Shown here piece by piece: positions 22,713 through 31,246 of a stretch of 64,000 nt of DNA; positions within the stretch are counted from its first letter, which is position 1; each line of letters begins with the position of its first letter. The stretch is taken from contig NZ_JBJXCT010000008.1 in assembly GCF_046159715.1 (NCBI RefSeq), positions 28,031 to 92,030 on the forward strand. The letters are read 5' to 3'. The notes under the pieces are model-generated. The model made no database searches. It was given only the letters and a program-made list of their open reading frames with translations, and was not told the origin of the DNA. Position numbers and translations under genes: made by a program. This DNA is from Pampinifervens sp037481935. Its GTDB lineage: Bacteria; Aquificota; Aquificia; Aquificales; Aquificaceae.

Positions 22713-23156
22713 CTATACCTCCTCAAAGTCTATTCTTCTTGTAAGCACTTCCTCTTCGCTATAGAGCACTTCTCTGCCTTCTGCTCTGAAGGAAACTTGA
22801 AAGACAAACTCAGAGGTGTCCGTAAGCAAAAGCTTGGCCCCTGCAGGCATAAGCTTATAGCCTTCTATTACTGTGTTATTCAGCCTGTATAGCCTGTCTA
22901 TTATTGCGTATGCTCCCGTGCCGTCATCTCTGAGGCTTCTGAAAAAGACAAGCACAGAAAGGTCAAAGACGCTTTCAAAGCCAGCGTTGAAAAGGTCAAG
23001 AGGGGTAAGCTCATGTTTTTCTATTACAACTCTCAGGGCTGGATATGTGGCAGGTCTTTTAAGCAGGTCTTCAGGCTTGCCAGACCATAGCTGAACATTT
23101 TCAAAGCCGAGGTTCTTTATAGCCTGCACAATGCCGTTTTCAATCTTCTGCCACAT
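22713..23156 (-). CDS. tail terminator-like protein, Mu gp37 position
   Basis: A 147-residue protein beginning IENGIVQAIKNLGFENVQLW, with a later VFDLSVLVFFRS near residue 63 and a DRLYRLNNTVIEGYKL segment. The opening pattern of an amphipathic helix followed by PALRVVIE strands resembles gp37/DUF1834-type proteins of Mu-like phages, which close the tail tube at the head side. It overlaps the upstream gp10/gpG-like gene by 1 nt. Confidence 0.6.
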   Translation of the reverse strand: MWQKIENGIVQAIKNLGFENVQLWSGKPEDLLKRPATYPALRVVIEKHELTPLDLFNAGFESVFDLSVLVFFRSLRDDGTGAYAIIDRLYRLNNTVIEGYKLMPAGAKLLLTDTSEFVFQVSFRAEGREVLYSEEEVLTRRIDFEEV

Positions 23157-23584
23157 CAGAGAGCCTCCTCAAAGGCACTTCTGAAAATCCTCGATAGGGC
23201 TTTACCAGACAGATACTCTGCCACAGGCTTCATAAAGGGTCTTGCGGGCATTTTCTTTGTGCCATACTCGTGGTATATGGCATACTTGACTGGAGTGCCT
23301 ATTGTTGCAGAGTAGTCATTCACTTTCGAGTTAAAGCTCTGTCTGAGCGTGGTTGTCCTGTGCAGGACTTTCTCTGAAAAGCCTTTCTTGAGCTTCCAGC
23401 GCAGGTATTTTTCTTTGAGAGGAGGCCATTCTACGCTAAGAGACTTACCTTCTGTTTTGAAAAGTTCTGAAAGCTTGCTAACTCCCTCTGCTCCTGCTCT
23501 CTCAAGGGCGAGTCTTACCGATTGTCTTATCCTCTGTGGCAGTTCTTGCATGTAGCTTTCAAGTCTTCTTATATCTCCTTCCAT
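23156..23584 (-). CDS. virion morphogenesis protein, gpG / HK97 gp10-like
   Basis: A 142-residue protein with a helical N-terminus (LPQRIRQSVRLALERAGAEG) and the hallmark segment YAIYHEYGTKKMPARPFMKP near residues 105-125, shared by HK97 gp10 and Mu gpG family proteins that join head and tail. In Mu the gpG gene lies nearer the minor head gene; here it follows the connector genes, as in many siphovirus clusters. The start overlaps the upstream gene by 16 nt. Confidence 0.75.
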   Translation of the reverse strand: MEGDIRRLESYMQELPQRIRQSVRLALERAGAEGVSKLSELFKTEGKSLSVEWPPLKEKYLRWKLKKGFSEKVLHRTTTLRQSFNSKVNDYSATIGTPVKYAIYHEYGTKKMPARPFMKPVAEYLSGKALSRIFRSAFEEAL

Positions 23585-23877
23585 ACCATTGCCCCCTTCG
23601 GGGTTATGTTCAAAAGCCTTTCTACTTCTCCTGCGAGCTCCTTAGTTCTGACTATCTCAGTGTTTCCTTGCCCTCTATAGTAGAGGTTTATGTGTGGGGC
23701 AAGCTCAAGCACTGCGAGGTATATGAGAGCTTGTCTGTGTTCTTCTTTCTGTGGGTCTGGGGCACTGTTTGTCAGTTTTACAAATCTGCCGTAGGCTCTG
23801 TTTATTGCTTTCTGGATGAGCTCTTCGGATATGTCAGCTTGCTTGAGAAACTCTCTTACCTCTTGCACGCTTATCAT
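23569..23877 (-). CDS. head-tail connector, Mu gp36-like
   Basis: A 102-residue mostly helical protein, MISVQEVREFLKQADISEEL, with a later HRQALIYLAVLELAPHINLY segment. Position between the major capsid / gp35-like genes and gpG fits the gp36 (DUF1320) head-completion proteins of Mu relatives. The ATG at 23877 is chosen because GAGGAGA lies before it; a TTG 15 nt upstream is also in frame. Confidence 0.6.
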   Translation of the reverse strand: MISVQEVREFLKQADISEELIQKAINRAYGRFVKLTNSAPDPQKEEHRQALIYLAVLELAPHINLYYRGQGNTEIVRTKELAGEVERLLNITPKGAMVWKEI

Positions 23878-24022
23878 CCGTCTTCTCCTCAAGTCTTTCT
23901 GCGAGGGATAGGTTCATCAAAAGCTCTGCTACATGCTCTTCAAGCTCCTGCACTCCTTCCTGCACTCTGTAGAGCCTGCCGTTTATCCGCACCTCTTGTG
24001 GTCTGAAAACTCTGACTTTCAT
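23834..24022 (-). CDS. small protein in the Mu gp35 position
   Basis: A 62-residue protein (MKVRVFRPQEVRINGRLYRV at the start, a charged end) immediately after the major capsid gene, with a 1-nt overlap of stop and start. Mu has a small gene of unknown function here (gp35). The sequence suggests a small beta hairpin followed by a helix; no function can be read from it. Confidence 0.6.
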   Translation of the reverse strand: MKVRVFRPQEVRINGRLYRVQEGVQELEEHVAELLMNLSLAERLEEKTDDKRARGKRVSQAS

Positions 24023-24918
24023 CAGTTGCTCTCAACCCTTACTATCGCAGGCTCATACAGACGCTTTATCGCAAAGTATGCCTTCCAGCCCAGCGTCTTC
24101 ACTCTTCCAAGCCTGTCCACGTTAGTCTGCACCATCCTCAGAGACGTGCCATCCAGGTCAACTATGCCATAGGCATCTTTGCCGAGGACAAGGGTCTGGT
24201 AGACCGTTGCAGGTGGCGTTCCTCCGTTTGAAACAGTTGGCAGTGTAGTGGACACATAAAACTTTACACCTGCAAACTGTCCTACAAAGCCTTTTTCAAA
24301 GGCGGACATGTTGGCGCTGGCGAGTTGTAGTAGTTCACTGTCTGTAAAGAGGTCAAGGATTTTGTCTGGATGTATGAGGCATACATAGTAGCCGTCTTCA
24401 AATGGTGGGATGTTTTCTCTCTGCAGTAGGTTTACCGCTTTTCTTATTTCTGTCTTGGAGAGTTTTTGTATGCCTGTAAGCTCAGACCTTGCGTTTACTC
24501 CTCCTGCGTATAAAACATTTGTTCCTGACACAAGCTCGTTCATGGCTATGGTGTCAAGGCTTCTCTGCGCCTGGTCTGCAAGGATGTCAGTGGCATAGTC
24601 CACAAGGGGAACAAAAGAAGTGAGGTCTGCAAACTCATACAGGTCTATGCTGTCTCCGTATTCCTGCACGGTGACCTGTATAGGAGTGAGGTTAGGAAGG
24701 GCGGTTGCCTGAGGTGTGGGCTGGTCGGTTATGGGAGTGGTGATAACAGGCTTGGGGTTTGCCCTGTAGAACTCTATGGTTCTGCCCGAGTTAGCAGGCA
24801 GGCTTCTTTTCTGTCCGAACTTTAGCGCAACGAGGTTGGCTTTTACATACTCAAGCAACTTCCTCTCGTAGTAAAGAGGGAAAAGCTCGGGGTGTGTAGT
24901 CCTGCTTACTGTGCTCAT
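24022..24918 (-). CDS. major capsid protein
   Basis: A 298-residue protein with the layout of HK97-fold capsid proteins and a pattern close to the N4-gp56 type: YERKLLEYVKANLVALKF, then GRTIEFYRANP, then EYGDSIDLYEFADL near residue 105 and DILADQAQRSLDTIAMNEL near residue 130. It lies behind protease and scaffold genes, as in Mu (gpT). The mature N-terminus cannot be predicted. It is read from an ATG overlapping the scaffold stop. Confidence 0.85.
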   Translation of the reverse strand: MSTVSRTTHPELFPLYYERKLLEYVKANLVALKFGQKRSLPANSGRTIEFYRANPKPVITTPITDQPTPQATALPNLTPIQVTVQEYGDSIDLYEFADLTSFVPLVDYATDILADQAQRSLDTIAMNELVSGTNVLYAGGVNARSELTGIQKLSKTEIRKAVNLLQRENIPPFEDGYYVCLIHPDKILDLFTDSELLQLASANMSAFEKGFVGQFAGVKFYVSTTLPTVSNGGTPPATVYQTLVLGKDAYGIVDLDGTSLRMVQTNVDRLGRVKTLGWKAYFAIKRLYEPAIVRVESN

Positions 24919-25328
24919 TTTTGGACCTCCTCATAGAGTTTTGTTCTGAGCTTTAAAAGCTCCTGATAGTCAGCTTTCTCAAGCCAGTCTTTTGAGAACG
25001 TTTCTGGCTCTTGAGACTGCTGGACTGAAGAGCTTCTGAACTTTTCTTTTGCTCTTTCTTGATAATCATCAACTACAGCCTTGAGAGTGTCCGCATCCGC
25101 TCTGTCTATGAGCTTGAGAAGGGGTGCGTTGTCTCCATCTACGGCACGCACAAGCCTGACCGCTTCTGCTTTGAGATGTTCGTAATACTTCTTGCCAAGC
25201 TCTGCAAGCTCTTTTAGCTCTTGTTTTTCTTTCTCCGCAAGCTCCAGTTTAGCCTGCAGAGTCTCCACAGTCTCCTGAAGCTCTTCTTTGCTGAGCGTCA
25301 GTATAACTTCTTTTGTGAGCTTCTCCAT
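24915..25328 (-). CDS. capsid scaffold protein
   Basis: A 137-residue highly charged protein, coiled-coil for most of its length (EELQETVETLQAKLELAEKE, QELKELAELG), lying between protease and major capsid genes. Scaffold proteins in this position guide procapsid assembly and are removed by the protease. The call rests on position and composition. An AGGAGG site precedes the ATG. Confidence 0.75.
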   Translation of the reverse strand: MEKLTKEVILTLSKEELQETVETLQAKLELAEKEKQELKELAELGKKYYEHLKAEAVRLVRAVDGDNAPLLKLIDRADADTLKAVVDDYQERAKEKFRSSSVQQSQEPETFSKDWLEKADYQELLKLRTKLYEEVQK

Positions 25329-25330
25329 AT

Positions 25331-26017
25331 TTAACCTCCTTGACAGTGTTTTTCATAAAGCCTTTTTGCTCTGTCGTAAATCTGCCTGTGTCCATGAAGG
25401 CTTGACAGTTGCATAGCAGCCTTAAGTCTCTCACAGGAAATCTTCCCTTCCCATGTTTTGTATGGATACCTGCGAGAAGAGGGGTCTAAAAAGTAGTCCT
25501 GAGGAGCTTTGTCTCTTAGCTCTGGGTCATCCCACCATTCAGCGGTGGAAAGCGTGATGTCTTCATACTTGGAAAGCAGTCTTGCGTTGGGGTCTGCGCC
25601 TTCAAAGACCAGTGAAAGCTCTTTAAACTCTATATCTACCACCTTGTCTTTTTCTTTTGTGAGCACCGCACCTATGGACACAGACTTGATGGGGCTTGGA
25701 GACATTTTTATAAGACTGACGAGCCTTTCATTGCCTTCTTTTGTTACCCTCACCCTTGCCATCAAAGCCTTCTGACTGTCATCAAACCAGCTATGAACTA
25801 CAACACCAACAATTTTGTCCACCTTCCACTCGTGGTCTAAAAGCAGAGGCTTGCCAATCAGGTCTGCCTGCTTTTTTATGAGAAGTTCCGAGGGAAAATA
25901 AAACTCACCTTTTGCACTCTGTATAGGTGTGTCAGCAGAAATAGCACGCACTGTGAACTCTATGTAGCCCTCTGTCTCTTCCACGCTTTCAGGCTTGAAA
26001 GCCAGGGTCAAAAGCAT
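25331..26017 (-). CDS. prohead protease, HK97/Mu gpI type
   Basis: A 228-residue protein with the S78-type pattern: a His in LLDHEW near residue 64, GVVVHSWFD near residue 74, and SPIKSVSIGA near residue 110 with the likely catalytic Ser, followed by FKELSLVFEGADPNA. The last 60 residues (WWDDPELRDKAPQDYFLDPS and a Cys-containing helix) are an added domain, perhaps for the portal or scaffold. The ATG lacks a clear ribosome site, which is unusual here. It begins 45 nt after the upstream stop, over an 18-bp motif that recurs elsewhere in the element. Confidence 0.78.
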   Translation of the reverse strand: MLLTLAFKPESVEETEGYIEFTVRAISADTPIQSAKGEFYFPSELLIKKQADLIGKPLLLDHEWKVDKIVGVVVHSWFDDSQKALMARVRVTKEGNERLVSLIKMSPSPIKSVSIGAVLTKEKDKVVDIEFKELSLVFEGADPNARLLSKYEDITLSTAEWWDDPELRDKAPQDYFLDPSSRRYPYKTWEGKISCERLKAAMQLSSLHGHRQIYDRAKRLYEKHCQGG

Positions 26018-26047
26018 ACACTACATGCTAAGCTTTCAGTAGCATGC

Positions 26048-26065
26048 TATCAAGCAAGGATTTCA
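26048..26065. promoter_or_regulatory. recurrent 18-bp motif, copy 1
   Basis: TATCAAGCAAGGATTTCA lies over the stop codon of the upstream gene and ahead of the protease gene. Copies at 31552-31569 (16 of 18 identical) and 31943-31960 (17 of 18) also lie at gene ends. It is followed on the minus strand by a TAGCATGCTA palindrome. A shared regulator-binding or processing site is plausible. Confidence 0.5.
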
Positions 26066-26428
26066 AAGGCTCTCGTAGATTTCTCTGAGGTGTTCTGGCA
26101 GTAGCTCTGCAGGATATTCTTTTGTGGCTATTTTATCCAGATGCCACCACCAGTATTCAAGGGGCTTGTTTTTGTCCTTTTCCATGTAGGCGGGTGGTCC
26201 AAATTTCTTCAGTCCTTTCAAAAGCTTGATGTCAAGCTCCTTTACCATATGGTCTAACCCAAGTTCGTGTATCCTTGTCCTTGTGTCTGCGGTTATATGG
26301 TAGTTGTGATGACAGTAGGCTGAGGGTATTGTTTCAGGATAGCGGAGGCTAAACTCATAAAAGCCTATAAGCTCTAAATGAGCCTGATTATGGCCGACTG
26401 GAAGTTCTTTTGCACTCTCTCTATCCAT
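26063..26428 (-). CDS. unrecognised small protein after the minor head gene
   Basis: A 121-residue protein with many conserved-looking aromatic and His residues: HNQAHLELIGFYEFSLRYPE, then YCHHNYHITADTRTRIHELG, then EYWWWHLDKIATKEYP. It starts 55 nt inside the minor head gene behind a GAGGTG site and interrupts the usual F-protease order. I considered T4 endonuclease V-type glycosylases but see no real match. Because the preceding head protein ends in an extra toxin-like domain, this could be its immunity partner; that is inference from position alone. The His-rich motif would also suit a metal-dependent enzyme. Confidence 0.65.
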   Translation of the reverse strand: MDRESAKELPVGHNQAHLELIGFYEFSLRYPETIPSAYCHHNYHITADTRTRIHELGLDHMVKELDIKLLKGLKKFGPPAYMEKDKNKPLEYWWWHLDKIATKEYPAELLPEHLREIYESL

Positions 26429-27684
26429 CTGTCCACCTCTTCCTTATACATTGAATTTATAGAAAGGTTTGCGTCAGAGCATACCACCTTAATATTGCCT
26501 CTGTAAAAGACAAAGTAGTCCTGACCAAATCTTCTTTCCACAAATACCTTATCTGGCTTTTTTATGATGTCGTAGGCTAAGTTTTTATACTCTTCCAGAG
26601 AACTTACACCTACCTCCTGCGCATGGTCATGATAGTGCTTCTGGACAAACTCACCAAGATATTTCAGTATTTGTTTATCTGTGGCATCTGCAGGTGGACG
26701 TGCCCACTCACTTCCCAAATGCGCCCTTATCCTGTTGTTTATCTCCGCTCTTGTAAGCGAGCTATACTCCTTAAGAAGCTCTCTCTGTCCAGGACTGTCT
26801 TTGCCAATAGGCTCCACACTGGCAGGGATTTTTACCTCTACTTCTTCTGTCTGTGCGACTACCACACACCTGCAGTGTGGGTGGATGGGTGGGAGCTTTC
26901 CTGGGATGCCTGCACTTGTTCCTTTCTGCACTGTGTTTATGAAGGGCTTGAGGTCTCTTATAAGTTCTGGGTCTTGAGTGGAGACAAGCATGTCCAGCGC
27001 TCTTACCGCCTCCTCGGTCCTGAAAACTCTACCGTCCATTGACCGGCATATTCTGCATGTGAGCCTGTCGTTTACTGCATCCCACCTGTAGTATGAGATT
27101 CGGGCCTTTTGTAATGTGTAGATTCTGCCTGCGTTTCTAAGGAAGTTGACTGAGGTGTCTATTATCTGTCTTGCCTTCCATTCGGTCTGAGGTTGTATGT
27201 AGCTCCTGAACTGTCTGAGAAACTCCTTCACGCCCTTTTGACCTCTGCCTATGGGGTTGCCCTGCTCTAAGTAGTAGGCACTCATCCAGTCCAGAACTCT
27301 TTTTCTTAACTCTCTGTCCCCTTGAAAGAACTTGCCAAGATAAAAGTCATGCAGTCTCAGGGCGTATTCTATGGCTCTGTGGTCTTTTTCTGTAAAGTCA
27401 TAAAAGCCCGGCTGTGTGCGTGCAAGTATGTTGAGGGGCATGCGTGAAACTTCTTTTCTGTATATGTCCTCAAGTTCTTGCAAAAGCTTTGCCTTAACGC
27501 CTTCTGGCAGCCTCATTTGCTCTTCGAGCTTTATAAGTAGCATGTTTGCAAAGTCCTGAAAGCTTACAAAGTATTTGCTCCGCTCAAGCATATACTCAAG
27601 AGCGGACTTAAAGCCTGCATTAAGGCTCGGCAGGACAAGCTTGAGAATTCTCTCTATATCAGGGTCTGGTCTGTAAGCATCCAT
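26374..27684 (-). CDS. minor head protein gpF with extra C-terminal domain
   Basis: A 436-residue protein. Residues 1-300 are the Mu gpF / SPP1 gp7 head-morphogenesis part, shown by TCRICRSMDGRVF near residue 213 and the hallmark PPIHPHCRCVVV near residue 280. Residues about 310-436 form a separate domain ending with PDKVFVERRFGQDYFVFYRG, NIKVVCSDANLSINSM; this small beta pattern resembles the barnase/EndoU/colicin/RelE-like (PBECR) nuclease domains often fused to phage head proteins. The domain call is tentative. Head proteins of this kind enter the capsid in few copies and can be ejected with the DNA. Confidence 0.8.
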   Translation of the reverse strand: MDAYRPDPDIERILKLVLPSLNAGFKSALEYMLERSKYFVSFQDFANMLLIKLEEQMRLPEGVKAKLLQELEDIYRKEVSRMPLNILARTQPGFYDFTEKDHRAIEYALRLHDFYLGKFFQGDRELRKRVLDWMSAYYLEQGNPIGRGQKGVKEFLRQFRSYIQPQTEWKARQIIDTSVNFLRNAGRIYTLQKARISYYRWDAVNDRLTCRICRSMDGRVFRTEEAVRALDMLVSTQDPELIRDLKPFINTVQKGTSAGIPGKLPPIHPHCRCVVVAQTEEVEVKIPASVEPIGKDSPGQRELLKEYSSLTRAEINNRIRAHLGSEWARPPADATDKQILKYLGEFVQKHYHDHAQEVGVSSLEEYKNLAYDIIKKPDKVFVERRFGQDYFVFYRGNIKVVCSDANLSINSMYKEEVDRWIERVQKNFQSAIIRLI

Positions 27685-28889
27685 CAGAGCACCTCTTCCA
27701 GAAGCTTTCTTGCTTCTTCAGCTGAGATGACTCCTGCTTGCAGCAATGTGGCAATGCTTTCTGCTCTGAGTTTTATCACCTCTTCCTCCTCCTTTGCTCT
27801 GAAGTCAGGAGGCTCAGCAAAGGACACATTCACATCACTAACATCATAGCCTCTAAGTGTGAGGTGTAGCTTGTAAACATACTCAAGAAAACGCTCTACA
27901 AGTCTCTGATAGTTCTTAAGCTGAGATACAAAAATGTGCAGGCTTACAGTTGCCCATGTTTCTGTGTAGCCTTCTGAAAAGCCAAGCAGTGCAGGCTGTC
28001 CTTTTGCTCCTTCTATGAGCCACTTTTCTATGGTCTGCAAAACCTCTTTTAGCCCTCCTGCACTGGCAGACACTTCTTTGAACTCTACCTGTGTGCCTTC
28101 AAAATGCAAAAGCACACCCTTTGAGATGTTTTCTGCAATGTCCTGTGCAGTATCCTGCAGGAATTTGCGAGCTCTTTCTTGATACTCTGCCTCGGTCTCC
28201 GATGGACTTCTCTGTAGTTGTGGGAAAGTTATATCCAGAAAGCCTATCAGCCCAAGCTTGTTGGCAAGGCTTTTGAGTTCTGTGATAAGAGCGTCTGTAG
28301 TGTCCAGAAGAGGCAGGCTTGCAAGCATGGGAGGTATGCCGTAGGGGGAGCCATCCACCGTGAGGAGTGGTATATACATGTAGGTGTGAGGGTTTAGCTC
28401 AACAAGCTTGTCTGACACCATCTGGTAGGGTTTCCACAGGTCTTTCTCCTGGTCGTAGGCAAAGTAAATTGTAGAAGGATGGACACGGACGAGTTTTTGC
28501 ACAGCATCTACTTTGTCCGAGACAACGATTTCTGCGGATATGCACCCGTAGAGGATTATCTGACTGAAAAGGGTATTTATAAAAGCGTCCATATTAAGTG
28601 TTTCTGCGAGTCTCGTTATCTCTTCCTTTAGCTCTTCTCTATCGGTTTCCACTGTGTGTCCCGTGTTGGCAAGGTTTATGACGAGGTTATGAACCTGGGA
28701 CAATACGGGATTAGTGAAAACCGCCCTTTCTATCTCATACAGGGCAGTCCGTGGAAACCGTGGGTCCACAAGTCTTGAGCGTATGTCTTTTGTCTGTGGC
28801 AAAAGCACACTGACTGGCTCTACACTGAGCCTTCCTGCATCCTTTTTCTTGAGTGCGTCTTTAAGCTTTTCAAATAACTCTTTCAACAT
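27684..28889 (-). CDS. phage portal protein, Mu gp29-like (DUF935 type)
   Basis: A 401-residue portal of the Mu gp29 type: an N-terminal ALYEIERAVFTNPVLSQVHN, the VDGSPYGIPPMLASLPL segment near residue 172, and LPFTETWATVSLHIF-like text near residue 310 (GYTETWATVSLHIFV), ending in EEEEVIKLRAESIATLLQAG. It forms the ring through which DNA enters the head and to which the tail is joined. It overlaps the terminase by 20 nt and the minor head gene by 1 nt. Confidence 0.85.
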   Translation of the reverse strand: MLKELFEKLKDALKKKDAGRLSVEPVSVLLPQTKDIRSRLVDPRFPRTALYEIERAVFTNPVLSQVHNLVINLANTGHTVETDREELKEEITRLAETLNMDAFINTLFSQIILYGCISAEIVVSDKVDAVQKLVRVHPSTIYFAYDQEKDLWKPYQMVSDKLVELNPHTYMYIPLLTVDGSPYGIPPMLASLPLLDTTDALITELKSLANKLGLIGFLDITFPQLQRSPSETEAEYQERARKFLQDTAQDIAENISKGVLLHFEGTQVEFKEVSASAGGLKEVLQTIEKWLIEGAKGQPALLGFSEGYTETWATVSLHIFVSQLKNYQRLVERFLEYVYKLHLTLRGYDVSDVNVSFAEPPDFRAKEEEEVIKLRAESIATLLQAGVISAEEARKLLEEVL

Positions 28890-30171
28890 GCCACCACCTC
28901 TTTACAGTTTTCTCGGGGCTGTAAAAGACAAGAGGGCTTATTTCCTTTGTTTCTTCTTTTCCTGCGTGCAAAGCAAGAGCGAGAGCCCAGAACCTGTCTG
29001 CGTGTCCGTCTTCCGTATTGCCTTCATATCTTATATTGCCACTGTCTGACACAAGCCTTTTGACTGAATGAAGGTCTTCTCTCAGGTCATTATCCGGAGG
29101 AATTCTTATGATTTTGTCTATAAAGGCATGTCTTAGTCTTTCTGCCAGCTCCTCTTTTACTCTCGCTGTAAAGTAGACTCTCTGCACCTTTGCCTCGCCC
29201 CAGCGACGGGCAAGTTCTTCTGCCAGCTGCATGCCTATACCAGTTTCATCTATAGCAAGCCTTCTGGCAAAACTGGCTATGTGGTCTATGACTTTGAACT
29301 GCTCTGAAAATGAGACATTACGCAAAATCTCAAGCCTTCTCAAGTAGAAAACGGAGCCAAGCTTTTCAAGAATGCTTATCACCGTGAGGTCTCTGCGCCT
29401 TCCAATGTCTACACCCACAAAAACATCGCCTCTGAGAAGTCTCAGGTCGTCAACTTCTATGTTTTCTTCCTCACAGGACTGAATAACCTCATAAGGCAAA
29501 AGCACATCTTCGTCGTCTATAAACTCACAAAGATATTCGGACTTCCATGCGAGTTCATTTTTTATGCCCCTCCTGAGTTCCTCAGGGTCTATAGCAAGCC
29601 CGTTTTGAACTGCGTCATGGATTGTAAGCCTGTAGCTAAACCATGCAGGGTCTTCCTGTGCGGTCTGCCACAGGTGATAAAAGAGGTCTTTCTTTGTGCG
29701 GGGTGTGGATATGGCTATGAGTTTATAGCGTTGGTTCCTCGTTATGGTGGGAAAGACTGCCTGATATACTTCAAAGCCTTTTTCAAAAAAGGCGGTCTCG
29801 TCCATGATAACATCTCCAGTGAAGCCCCTCACAGTTTCCGGTTTAGAGGGGAGGGCAATCACTTTCGAGCCGTTTGGGAATCGAGCTTCGAGCTGAAAAG
29901 TCTGCGTATCTTCAAAGAAGTCCACTTTTGCAAGCTTGAGAGCTTGCACATGCATTTTTACTTTGTCTAAAAGCTCTTTAGACTGTCTCTCGGAGGGGCT
30001 TATGACCACGACTCTGTGGTTAACAAACTCCACCGCTCTTTTTATCGCATAGTAGGACACAAGAAAGGACTTCCCTGTCTGACGAGCCCACATGAGGACA
30101 GAAAACCTTCTTGTTTCAATGCCCTGCAGTGCAATCCTCTGATATGGTAGCAGAATGCTTTCAGCCTTCAT
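28870..30171 (-). CDS. terminase large subunit
   Basis: A 433-residue terminase. The ATPase half has ARQTGKS near residue 30 (Walker A) and VIMDETAFFE near residue 120 (Walker B with the catalytic Glu), followed by AISTPR (motif III). The nuclease half shows FVGVDIGRRRDLTVI near residue 253 and LAIDETGIGMQLAEEL near residue 307, with a final Asp-rich DGHADRFWALALALHA typical of the RNase-H-like fold. It drives head-full packaging. The order small terminase, large terminase, portal matches Mu gp27-gp28-gp29. Confidence 0.93.
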   Translation of the reverse strand: MKAESILLPYQRIALQGIETRRFSVLMWARQTGKSFLVSYYAIKRAVEFVNHRVVVISPSERQSKELLDKVKMHVQALKLAKVDFFEDTQTFQLEARFPNGSKVIALPSKPETVRGFTGDVIMDETAFFEKGFEVYQAVFPTITRNQRYKLIAISTPRTKKDLFYHLWQTAQEDPAWFSYRLTIHDAVQNGLAIDPEELRRGIKNELAWKSEYLCEFIDDEDVLLPYEVIQSCEEENIEVDDLRLLRGDVFVGVDIGRRRDLTVISILEKLGSVFYLRRLEILRNVSFSEQFKVIDHIASFARRLAIDETGIGMQLAEELARRWGEAKVQRVYFTARVKEELAERLRHAFIDKIIRIPPDNDLREDLHSVKRLVSDSGNIRYEGNTEDGHADRFWALALALHAGKEETKEISPLVFYSPEKTVKRWWHVERVI

Positions 30172-30658
30172 AGACTTCTCTCAAAAGCTTCAGGACTTCT
30201 TCCTTGTTCCAGTTTTGCTTTTCAGACTTTTCTACTTCCTGCATGGCTTTTTTCAGTCTCTCTTCCCGATACCTCTGCAGTTTTTCTGCTGAGACTGAAA
30301 GTTTATATAGTGATGCGATAAGCTCTGTCGGGTCATCAAACTCAAGAGCTTCTATGTCCTTGACAAACCGTAGAAGTCGGGCTGCAATGATGTTGGTTAT
30401 GACTTCAAGACTATCGGTTGCGGGGTTTTCTTTTGCCGCCTCAAGCACTGCTTTGACTTCCGATTGTATTTCCATAAGCTCTTTTGCTGTGTCCGCATAG
30501 CTTCTCAGTGTGCGATGTATCGCGCTTTTAGAGATGTTGTAGCCCTCTGACTTCAGAATTGCTTCTATTTCTCTGATAGTTCTTTTTTCTTTGTGGTAAA
30601 GGTGAATGATATACTGTATGATGTCCAGCAGGTCTGCCTTGCTTCTGCGTGCCATCAT
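30161..30658 (-). CDS. small terminase subunit, Mu gp27-like
   Basis: A 165-residue helical protein with an N-terminal HTH (LIHLYHKEKRTIREIEAILK, SEGYNISKSAIHRTL) and a coiled C-terminal part. This is the build of the DUF3486/gp27-type small terminases that choose the packaging start. It ends 11 nt inside the large terminase gene. Confidence 0.75.
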   Translation of the reverse strand: MMARRSKADLLDIIQYIIHLYHKEKRTIREIEAILKSEGYNISKSAIHRTLRSYADTAKELMEIQSEVKAVLEAAKENPATDSLEVITNIIAARLLRFVKDIEALEFDDPTELIASLYKLSVSAEKLQRYREERLKKAMQEVEKSEKQNWNKEEVLKLLREVYEG

Positions 30659-30945
30659 TCCTCCTCCTGTGGCACAGCTACACCTTTATCTGTCTCTATG
30701 CCGTCAAGGAGGTCGATACCCCTTGGAGTTATTCTGTAAACCTTGTAGCTCATATAAGGCTTTAGCTTAACCTCTTCTGCTTGTAGATAGCCCTTGCCTT
30801 CCAGATAGTGCAGGGCTTCCTCTATCTCAGAGACTTTGTAATACTGATAAAACACATGCACTATGCCATCCCTGTCCAGTCCTGCAATGTTTTGTTTTAG
30901 AAGCTGTAAAATTCTTCCTCTTAGAGCAGTTATTCTGCCTCTCAT
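30655..30945 (-). CDS. winged-helix protein, Mu gp26 position
   Basis: A 96-residue protein that looks like a winged helix: ILQLLKQNIAGLDRDGIVHV, then SEIEEALHYLEGKGYLQAEE and a beta wing with YKVYRITPRGIDLLDG. In Mu a small gene (gp26) lies here between gp25 and the small terminase. It could help terminase choose DNA or act as a late-gene regulator. It overlaps the small terminase by 4 nt. Confidence 0.65.
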   Translation of the reverse strand: MRGRITALRGRILQLLKQNIAGLDRDGIVHVFYQYYKVSEIEEALHYLEGKGYLQAEEVKLKPYMSYKVYRITPRGIDLLDGIETDKGVAVPQEEE

Positions 30946-30946
30946 C

Positions 30947-31246
30947 TTATTTCTCCTTCAGAAGTTGTATAAGCTCGGTGAGTCTGTCGAAGAATTTCTC
31001 CATCCGCTCTTCCAATCTCTGTATTTCCCACCTCCACCCGGACACATCCTGAAGGTGAACCTCCTTGTCTACCTTTTTTCGCTCTAAAGCCTCTATATCC
31101 TCTTTTAGCCTGCTTACCGCCTTTTCCACCCGCTCTATCGCCTTGTTCATGTAGAAAAGCTGAAAGATTAGCGCAAGCAAAACCACCAGAGCCAGAGCTT
31201 CCTCAGATATTAGTCTGACTACTGAGTTTATTACCGCTGTCTCCAC
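30947..31246 (-). CDS. membrane coiled-coil protein, Mu gp25-like
   Basis: A 99-residue protein with one transmembrane helix (residues 15-33, ALALVVLLALIFQLFYM) and a long coiled-coil (ERVEKAVSRLKEDIEALERK). DUF2730-type gp25 proteins of Mu-like phages have the same layout and place. Its role is unknown to me. With no other candidate it might be considered for a holin or spanin role, but it has one helix only and no enzyme partner next to it. Confidence 0.65.
   Translation of the reverse strand: METAVINSVVRLISEEALALVVLLALIFQLFYMNKAIERVEKAVSRLKEDIEALERKKVDKEVHLQDVSGWRWEIQRLEERMEKFFDRLTELIQLLKEK

Noticed and set aside
26063..26428. Idea that the 121-residue protein is a T4 endonuclease V-type glycosylase.
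   Set aside because: The His/Tyr-rich pattern shares no convincing motif with that family, notably no matching N-terminal Thr/Arg/Glu arrangement.
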